Shown here: one piece after another, positions 58,601 to 64,000 of the stretch
Position numbering within the stretch: position 1 is the first letter of the stretch
Layout of the letters: each line of letters starts with the position of its first letter
Assembly (NCBI RefSeq): GCF_000353285.1
Contig: NZ_KB731324.1
Span: 1,010,577 to 1,074,576, forward strand
DNA length: 64,000 nucleotides
Reading direction: 5' to 3'
From: Leptolyngbya boryana PCC 6306
GTDB lineage: Bacteria > Cyanobacteriota > Cyanobacteriia > Leptolyngbyales > Leptolyngbyaceae
Notes under the pieces: model-generated
What the model saw: only the letters and a program-made list of their open reading frames with translations
Told to the model about the DNA's origin: nothing
Databases searched by the model: none
Made by a program: the position numbers and the translations under genes

Positions 58601-61091
58601 CTGCTGTTTGCAAATAAGTTTTATCTGCGATGCTTAAACCGTCATATCCCTTAGTTCCAACATCAGCTAGCGCTCGCTTCAAACTTGAGAAATCCCCCCA
58701 CATTGATAATTTTGGATAGGGGTGAATGATTGTGTCATTCGGTGTTGGTGGAAATGCTCCAGTTTTGGGATTGCCGCTGGAATCTTTTTCGTTTGGATTG
58801 TAGTCTCCTGCAAAATTTGCGAGGTTGTCTAGTGCTTTGCGTAGAGGACTATCTGTATTCTCGATCGCTGCTTTAAATCCACTAGCACTTCCGCCTGGAG
58901 TATCAAATTCCCAACCGTTTGTGCCCATACCTGTAAAGAAATTGGTCAGGAGAGAGCCATCAGTTGTTTCATCTGTACCTTTAAATCCAAAAGGTTTAAA
59001 GATGAGCGACTGGCGGAGAGTCAGCAGCGTACCAGGATGAGATGTTGTTGCAAGACATGCGACTGGGTAGTCTTTCCCATTCTCATCAGATGCAGAATGA
59101 TAAATCGCTGTGCTTTGAACAGAAGAGAGATTATCTCTCAAAGTGCGACGGTGTAAGTCAATGTGAGAAAGCCGCCCAGTTGATGTCGCAGGATATGGTT
59201 TAACTGTTACTGGATAAAGGGGATCGCCTTCATGCTCGTATACATTCTGGTCGATAAATTTGCCAGAAGTACCACCAGGATTGCCAACATAGCCATTTTT
59301 ATCTTTGTCGTCTGGAGCATACCAAGTAAACAAATTACCAAGTTCCAGACGTTGCCCGACGATAATTCGCATCCCTACTGAGCGTGCCCGACGCTCCCAA
59401 TAGCCATCTAGACCTACATTGGCTGCATCTTTGTCAGCGGCATCTGGTTCATTCTTGAGCAGCGCTGATTTATTTGATGGGATGGGCTTCCCAAAATCTC
59501 CAGACGGGACGGTTTCTTTTGCATACTTCGGCTTGGGACCCCAGCGATCGTCAGCACGATATAAATCGTCTACATAGGGAGCAGGTTGAGAACTAGCATA
59601 TATACGCTGATCAACTTTTCTTGGAGGCGAATCGGTACTAAAACCAAAGGCCGGGAGATCCCTATTTCTAAGATTCAGGTATGGCTCGCTTCGATTATTA
59701 CGAACATTTTTGGTTACGCCTGAAGGGGGAGCAACATTCGTATATCCATCTTCTGTTAGCACAACCTCAGGGTCAATTGTAATATCAATTGGATTTGATG
59801 CTTGACTTGAGGCTGTATCTTTGTTGAGTGTTGCCCAGGTTGCCCTATTAGTTGGCGTATCAGTGTGGAGGTGGATGACAGCGCTATCGTCGGTTCCTTG
59901 GTTAGGACCATCTTTCACGACTCCAGCAGCAACTAGACCCAGTAAATCTCGATTCGTTTCTCCAGATTCTGGAACTACGTTTGTGACTGTAATTTCCGAT
60001 GAATCAGGATAGTATAAACAGGATGCAGGCGCACTAATCAAGTAGGCTGTAAAGTTCTTATTCCCAACGATTAAGCTGCCTTCGGTGTGCATTGCACCGT
60101 TCCAATTAAATGTAGCGCCTGGGTAAATCTCCAAATCGTGACGGAACCAAGCTCCCCATTTGTTGCCGCGATCGATTTGGCGATCTTGAACAAATTCCAA
60201 AGTCGCCTTGGTATCTCTTGAGTTGCCAGGAATGACTAGAGCATCAACTTGGAAGTTTTTACGCAGAATTGCACTACTGACTTTGTCGTCAAACCATCCG
60301 TCTGGCCCTGATGCGGATGTGTTTGCAGAACTAATGCTGCATCCTAGCGCTCCATCGGCTCTGAGTGGAGCTTGCCGAACGTACATATCTTTCGCTTTGT
60401 CAGCATCGCTCATTTTCAATAAGCGAGTTGCAATCGTCTCAATTGTGCTAGTTCTTCCTGTGCCAACTGTTTGTGCAGGAGGAGTGTTTAGAATGATTGA
60501 ATAGATTGTAGTAGAGTCTTTAGAACTATCAATCTTCCCATCACCATCAGTGTCTGTTTGAAAAGCCCAAACGTTTTGAGCTTTGCCATCTTTAAAGATG
60601 CGACGCTCATCGGGAAAGGTATAAGGATCAATGGTTGGTTTACCGTCTTTGTCTGCTATCCGAAGAGTGCTAAAGTCTCTGCTATCGCGGTCTTTCCCAT
60701 TGTTAAGCAGCATTGCTTCTAAAACGGTTTGTGCAGGCACACCGCTGGGAAGTCGAGTATCTTTTGTAGAGTCAAAGAGGAACTCCAGTTTGGAGCGAGC
60801 GCGATCAATTGCTGGAGTTGCAGCGTTATAGATAACGCGTTGTTGTGCTTCTCCAATCACTTGGACATTGCGATTATAGGCACGGAACGTCAGTGCTCCG
60901 ACAGTGAGCGCTACGACCAAAATCAACAGAACTGTTGTTGGCAAGATGAAGCCTGCTGTTGAGAGATTGCCTCGCCGTTGATATAGCAAAACATAGCGGA
61001 GAAGGCGATTAACAAAGGTCTTTGTAATCTTGCGGTAGAGACTTCCAAGACGGTGAAAGAAACCCTGGAGATTAAGTTTGTGATTTGACAT
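55677..61091 (-). CDS. hpsA: Hormogonium polysaccharide biogenesis protein HpsA
   Basis: From ATG 61091 (SNHKLNLQGF) the protein has 1804 residues; an upstream ATG at 61169 would add 26. A membrane segment lies near residues 47-70 (LSTAGFILPTTVLLILVVALTVGAL). A PilX-like stretch follows (NRNVQVIGEAQQRVIYNAATPAIDRARSKLEFLF). The long exported part is rich in D, N, S and P and contains RLELGNLFTWYAPDDKD and RNGVQLMRNRSFEGVIVDAVDN. HpsA is essential for gliding in Nostoc. It heads a five-gene operon. Confidence 0.85.
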   Translation of the reverse strand: MSNHKLNLQGFFHRLGSLYRKITKTFVNRLLRYVLLYQRRGNLSTAGFILPTTVLLILVVALTVGALTFRAYNRNVQVIGEAQQRVIYNAATPAIDRARSKLEFLFDSTKDTRLPSGVPAQTVLEAMLLNNGKDRDSRDFSTLRIADKDGKPTIDPYTFPDERRIFKDGKAQNVWAFQTDTDGDGKIDSSKDSTTIYSIILNTPPAQTVGTGRTSTIETIATRLLKMSDADKAKDMYVRQAPLRADGALGCSISSANTSASGPDGWFDDKVSSAILRKNFQVDALVIPGNSRDTKATLEFVQDRQIDRGNKWGAWFRHDLEIYPGATFNWNGAMHTEGSLIVGNKNFTAYLISAPASCLYYPDSSEITVTNVVPESGETNRDLLGLVAAGVVKDGPNQGTDDSAVIHLHTDTPTNRATWATLNKDTASSQASNPIDITIDPEVVLTEDGYTNVAPPSGVTKNVRNNRSEPYLNLRNRDLPAFGFSTDSPPRKVDQRIYASSQPAPYVDDLYRADDRWGPKPKYAKETVPSGDFGKPIPSNKSALLKNEPDAADKDAANVGLDGYWERRARSVGMRIIVGQRLELGNLFTWYAPDDKDKNGYVGNPGGTSGKFIDQNVYEHEGDPLYPVTVKPYPATSTGRLSHIDLHRRTLRDNLSSVQSTAIYHSASDENGKDYPVACLATTSHPGTLLTLRQSLIFKPFGFKGTDETTDGSLLTNFFTGMGTNGWEFDTPGGSASGFKAAIENTDSPLRKALDNLANFAGDYNPNEKDSSGNPKTGAFPPTPNDTIIHPYPKLSMWGDFSSLKRALADVGTKGYDGLSIADKTYLQTAACTIGMLAYNINEIQKFDPSNPSNDRSLSGSTRRVMAVLADDLRLLMDGEIARNNPEVLPKERLRTYDYSAATNTAKLEQYRLKDYQSVPPEAFIGALRAYLLSSSGKNLAPDSQQFMDEMRMAEMIMLNHQIRRDRTFGFQESPIFGEYAVITPGFAADPDATSNKFQRLPAACDPDQFTLNGDDLVLSIDRTSSSLQQKASTVLAAGRLSSAPSTDFPTYARSTDDLTRTRFSQYRLALSRLCGTISDSGNTVLPKFPSLYYLFPEVTHDHDGETTTGYNHAQPLREPYIGNGEASPAQDQYIASMKSQFKRISDTKALGRAGHPSVSFPATPSDSLLSRRPSTQQVFPIEDYSVADVALTPRALDKWKLPYLPPSSVRSLEASPNSNTRANYSTNLVLIPKAGNVNELDTIAVPFLDRAFFDGRQLMLARTLDIDLGMLRSTRVSSKNNTWLPLSGIVYAFREDAVREDAISRPSCTGTDCKMNLRDPANPVDPPIKSNGKSIKTIDEYPDPDRRVHGFRLRNGVQLMRNRSFEGVIVDAVDNNRGLSLFTDQPTYIEGDFNLHQDGADDTLGTRLEEFDVPLPNSATYNPNQFYSTRAKRDSRFAAPNTDRWRPTEILADSISFLSDNFCDGTISDMFVQFIPNSIRNSGFTGSSYPVPDFDSASFSQMSSDRSYYHQPNRGLFDPGCQSARFTSFHNQNRPSANLGRKIDGTRDSGWDWVRENSRYNATAPRRSSSNDYSDGNWVDFAAPVKISRAGQPLVARPRDTTGAPRDPKDSSLPELTPVQNSTPKRDELLPPVPYNVAFSNPYFRYGTDSSGRALIPAAASRINSIIVSGISPSRLKQGYGGLQNFPRFLESWDKTALNFAGSFIQLQYTNYATAPFELENLEPSDTTNVDRENIAYYVPPNRFWGYDVGLQFSAAGPAASRFVSPSSSRSEFYVEPPANDPYITSLCDAAKTAFSLSTNCPK

Positions 61092-61169
61092 AGCTGCTGA
61101 GTTGGCAGAAAAAAGTGACGATCGTGCGGTACTCGATCGGAAGGGGAATTCACGATCGCAGATGAGCAT

Positions 61170-61530
61170 TCACAGGGGCAACTAATGCTAAATCGACGAA
61201 ACCTACTAGTTTAGATATCGTCCAATATTTGCCCGTGGAATAGTCAAGTCAGAGCTTTGTAACTTTGTCAAAACTCTATACTTTGGTGGAGCTTTCTCTA
61301 CTGTCTTCATAATTGAAAGCAGAGTCAACCGAGAAGACACGCGCTCAAATCGAACGAAGTTGAGACAGTTCCGATAAGCTACGGAAAAACTCAGATAAGC
61401 CCTAGGTAGATTGCGGAGATTGTCCCGAATTCTGGGTTGAAGAAGAAAGCGAGGGAAGTGGATGCAGGTATGTTACCCATTTCATTGAGGATGACTACCA
61501 GGGATTGAAGAATTAGTGGATGAAAAATAA
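61170..61530. other. Noncoding region upstream of hpsA
   Basis: This stretch should hold the hps operon promoter. It is AT-rich near 61260-61300 (TTTGTCAAAACTCTATACTTTGG). No J-Bac motif (GGGAATACT) of hormogonium genes was found. Nothing else is recognised. Confidence 0.35.
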
Positions 61531-61568
61531 AACTGGAGTTGAGCTATTCGTTGCTCAACTCCAGTTTA
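61531..61568 (-). terminator. Intrinsic terminator of rpmB
   Basis: Perfect 15-bp stem AAACTGGAGTTGAGC (61531-61545) with GCTCAACTCCAGTTT (61554-61568) around an 8-base loop. On the minus strand it is followed by TTATTTTTCAT, 110 bases after the rpmB stop codon. Confidence 0.82.
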
Positions 61569-61679
61569 CAAAGTATAGACATTGCCGCAAGAACACCTAA
61601 AATCAGCGATCGGAGGGTCAATTTTTGTCTTACAAGAATTGACGATTGCGAATTAGTCTATCGGTTTTTGGCAGATGAA

Positions 61680-61916
61680 TTACAGGCGGCTGAGATCGAT
61701 TCCAGCTTCTTTGGCAAAAGCGTCTAGGCTCTTGTGCTCTAGAGTTTTGATTGCCTTAGTTGAAAGACGTAGTTTGACCCAGCGTTTCCCACTTTCCCAC
61801 CAAATTCTTTTGACTTGCAGGTTTGCTTCTTGTAATTTTTTCGTGCGACGGTGGGAGTGGGATACTGCCATTGCGTTGTTGGCTTTTTTGCCAGTCAGTT
61901 GACATCGACGTGCCAT
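61680..61916 (-). CDS. rpmB: 50S ribosomal protein L28
   Basis: ATG 61916 gives the 78-residue bacterial L28: [26 protein letters not shown], then [31 protein letters not shown]. The longer reading to 61955 has 13 unrelated residues. It is transcribed alone and ends with a strong hairpin. Confidence 0.96.
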   Translation of the reverse strand: MARRCQLTGKKANNAMAVSHSHRRTKKLQEANLQVKRIWWESGKRWVKLRLSTKAIKTLEHKSLDAFAKEAGIDLSRL

Positions 61917-61999
61917 AGTTTGATCTCCGATTGATTCTAGATTAGGATTTCTCACAGCCTTCTATTATATGCAATTGAGGGCTTTTGGCAAAAGTGAGA

Positions 62000-63244
62000 T
62001 TAGTTTAGAGTCGTTAGGGCACGATCGACCGCCGCGATCGCGCGATCGATTTCTTCAGAAGTGACGATAAGCGGCGGGACGAATCGCAAGACTTTTGGGC
62101 CTGCGGGGACGAGAAGAACGCCTTCCTCGATGGCGATTTTGACGATATCGGCTGCGGTGAAAGTGCTGTCGGAACTGAGTTCTAGACCGTCAATGAGTCC
62201 CCAGCCGCGAACGTCGGAGATTAAATGAGGAAATTTTTGGGCGAGTTGGATAAGTCCTGAACGCAGTTGTTCGCCACGAGCTTGAACGTTTGCCAGAAGA
62301 TTTTCGCGTTCGAGTGTGTGGCAGACAGCAAGAGCAACAGCACAGGCAAAGGGATTACCGCCAAATGTGCTGGCGTGATCCCCTGCGCTGAAGACGTTGC
62401 AATGAGATTTGCAGAGCATTGCACCAATGGGAACTCCGCCACCCAGACCTTTCGCAGATGTGAAAATGTCAGGTTCGATATCGAGATTTTCGTAACCCCA
62501 AAGTTTACCGCTGCGACCCATACCGACTTGGACTTCGTCCATGATTAGGAGAATGCCTTTTTCGTCGCAGAGTTGGCGAACGGTTTGGAAATAGGCGCGA
62601 TCGCCAGGACGAACTCCTCCTTCACCTTGTAAACCTTCGAGCATAATTGCTGCGACTTGAGGTTCGTTGCGATCGAGATCCGCGATCGCGCTCTTTAGCG
62701 CTTCAACGTCATTGTAGGGAACGTAATGAAACCCAGGGACTAGGGGATCAAAGTTTTGTTGATATTTGGGCTGTCCAGTGGCGGTAATGGTAGCAAGGGT
62801 GCGCCCGTGGAAACTCGCGTTCGCGGTGATGATGATGGGATGAGTAATGTTACGGACTGTGTGAGCGTATTTGCGGGCAAGTTTGATGGCAGCTTCGTTG
62901 GCTTCAGCGCCAGAATTGCAGAAGAAAGCACGATCGGCACATGAATGCTCAACGAGCCATTTGGCGAGGTCACCTTGAGGGGTGTTGTAATAGAGATTGG
63001 AAATGTGGACAAGAGTTTGAGCTTGTTCGGTGACGGCTGCAATCATAGCGGAATGAGCGTGACCGAGAGTGCAGGTGGCAATTCCAGCGACGAAATCCAG
63101 ATATTCTCGTCCTTGGTCGTCCCAAACTCGGCAGCCTGACCCACGCACAAGGGTTAGGGGAAAGCGGGCGTAAGTAGACATGACGTATTCGTCGAATTCT
63201 GCGCTGGAGAAGGGGGAGGATTTTACAAGGGTTTCTGGACTCAC
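62000..63244 (-). CDS. argD: Acetylornithine aminotransferase
   Basis: ArgD makes N-acetylornithine in arginine synthesis; it is a class III PLP enzyme. The 414 residues show FVAGIATCTLGHAHSAM, FCNSGAEANEAAIKLARKYA, LIMDEVQVGMGRSGKLWGYE and the PLP-lysine part SAKGLGGGVPIGAM. Close relatives act on succinylornithine, but in cyanobacteria ArgD is expected. Confidence 0.93.
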   Translation of the reverse strand: MSPETLVKSSPFSSAEFDEYVMSTYARFPLTLVRGSGCRVWDDQGREYLDFVAGIATCTLGHAHSAMIAAVTEQAQTLVHISNLYYNTPQGDLAKWLVEHSCADRAFFCNSGAEANEAAIKLARKYAHTVRNITHPIIITANASFHGRTLATITATGQPKYQQNFDPLVPGFHYVPYNDVEALKSAIADLDRNEPQVAAIMLEGLQGEGGVRPGDRAYFQTVRQLCDEKGILLIMDEVQVGMGRSGKLWGYENLDIEPDIFTSAKGLGGGVPIGAMLCKSHCNVFSAGDHASTFGGNPFACAVALAVCHTLERENLLANVQARGEQLRSGLIQLAQKFPHLISDVRGWGLIDGLELSSDSTFTAADIVKIAIEEGVLLVPAGPKVLRFVPPLIVTSEEIDRAIAAVDRALTTLN

Positions 63245-63428
63245 TGGCTTTTATCCTTGAATTTGGGGTGAAAAGAACATATTAATAGAAGTCTTTCGGG
63301 AGTGGGGAAAGGAATGAACTTTACGATAGAAGTTTGCTGACTTTATTTCATGAAACGGACATCTATATTTCGTGAAGGTTACGGTAAGCAAAGTTTGGAG
63401 AATGTTCTGAAACTGCTGAACGATTTCT

Positions 63429-64000
63429 CTAAATGACGCGATCACTTCCCCCATCCAGTGGCACTTGTGCTCCTATCGTTTTGGCAAAGGTTTTACCCGC
63501 CATTGCTGCAACCATGATGGCAACCTCGTGCGAGGTGATTTCAGTTTTTAGGAGATTGCGAGTTTTATAAGCGTCTACAGTGAGTCCATAACGGGCAGCT
63601 CGACTTGACAGGACTTCTTCGCTCCAAATGCTTGTATCGTATACGCAGTCAGGATGTACCATATTGACTCGAATTCCAAAGGGAGCGAGTTCTAAAGCTG
63701 CAATTCGAGCAAGTTGGGTTAGCCCGGCTTTGGCAACGGAATAGGCGGCGGCTCCTGGGCCAGGCGCGAGGACGTTGCGAGTTGCAATAATTACGATCGC
63801 AGGATCAATACCCTGTTTGAGAATCGGAATGCAGGCTTGTAAAAGTTGCTGATGGCTGGTGAGATTGACCGCTAAGCTTTGTTTCCAGATATCGGCAGAG
63901 AGATCCTCAATCAGTTGACTGCTTGGGAAGATGCCTGCGTTGGAGACCAAGATATCGAGTCCACCAAAGCGACGAACTGCTTCTGTAACTGCATGATTCA
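63429..64000 (-). CDS. Short-chain dehydrogenase (5' end outside window)
   Basis: The frame stays open to the last base, so the start lies beyond the window. The visible 190 residues show FGGLDILVSNAGIFP, SLAVNLTSHQQLLQA and the catalytic AAAYSVAKAGLTQLARIAALELAPFGIRVNMVHPD. ATRNVLAPGPG and NLLKTEITSHEVA suggest the C-terminal SDR half of a bifunctional aldolase/dehydrogenase rather than a lone SDR; the missing part would decide. Confidence 0.8.
   Translation of the reverse strand, partial: NHAVTEAVRRFGGLDILVSNAGIFPSSQLIEDLSADIWKQSLAVNLTSHQQLLQACIPILKQGIDPAIVIIATRNVLAPGPGAAAYSVAKAGLTQLARIAALELAPFGIRVNMVHPDCVYDTSIWSEEVLSSRAARYGLTVDAYKTRNLLKTEITSHEVAIMVAAMAGKTFAKTIGAQVPLDGGSDRVI

Noticed and set aside
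54795-61091. Several open frames of 60-90 codons on the plus strand across the hps operon
   Set aside because: They lie opposite long, clearly coding genes, lack ribosome sites and show no family likeness.
63245-63428. Possible NtcA site upstream of argD
   Set aside because: No GTA-N8-TAC with a suitable -10 box could be found in the gap.

Overview
The window reads as chromosomal DNA of a cyanobacterium, most likely a filamentous one. The palindrome GCGATCGC (HIP1) is scattered through almost every gene. The gene content is also cyanobacterial: ndhH of the photosynthetic NDH-1 complex, SbtA/SbtB bicarbonate uptake, tocopherol cyclase, the ferredoxin:thioredoxin reductase catalytic subunit, Ycf65/PSRP-3, sufBCDS with SufR, and an hps (hormogonium polysaccharide) operon. 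The genus cannot be fixed from the sequence; a Leptolyngbya-like lineage is only a guess. No CRISPR array, rRNA or insertion sequence was seen.

Layout. 1-2.1 kb: 3' part of secF, a small membrane protein and a long TspO-like protein. 2.1-5.7 kb: an accessory patch with a NACHT NTPase of the bacterial NLR-like type, a small conserved protein, a relic of a second NACHT 3' end and a UPF0175/DUF3368 toxin-antitoxin pair. 5.7-19.3 kb: housekeeping genes (ispE, rsmA, purM, rlpA, a MidA-type methyltransferase, ndhH, rsmH, hisC), a HigBA pair and a DUF3352 protein. 19.3-25.5 kb: the Fe-S assembly cluster ftrC-sufBCDS facing sufR, with three CAAC-N6-GTTG SufR operators between them. 25.6-32 kb: HicBA, a 2H phosphoesterase, holA, a DUF4168 protein, a DUF1993 protein and ftsH. 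32-44.6 kb: gltX, the DUF4335/DUF3038 pair, an alkyltransferase, an aminotransferase, a histone-H1-tailed protein, DUF554, menH, a PilB-like protein without its ATPase, sbtAB, DUF6464 and tocopherol cyclase.

44.6-45.3 kb holds a tRNA-Arg(CCU) gene split in its anticodon loop by a 649-nt group I intron. The intron carries an HNH endonuclease gene on the opposite strand. Next come a divergent pair (Ig-like membrane protein and membrane-anchored pseudokinase), a HAD hydrolase, Ycf65 and glgB. 52.4-61.1 kb is an hps-type operon: giant HpsA and four pseudopilins, with no glycosyltransferases next to it. The window ends with rpmB, argD and the 3' part of an SDR-type dehydrogenase.

The points most worth following up are: the tRNA intron with its antisense endonuclease; two loci where a gene is flanked by copies of the neighbouring gene's 3' end (NACHT and ftsH); a three-way-junction RNA candidate in the rlpA leader; a MidA-type methyltransferase close to ndhH, whose product keeps the arginine that the mitochondrial homologue methylates; the placement of ftrC under apparent SufR control; and several proteins that keep a family fold but have lost key residues (pseudokinase, PilB-like protein, SbtB).
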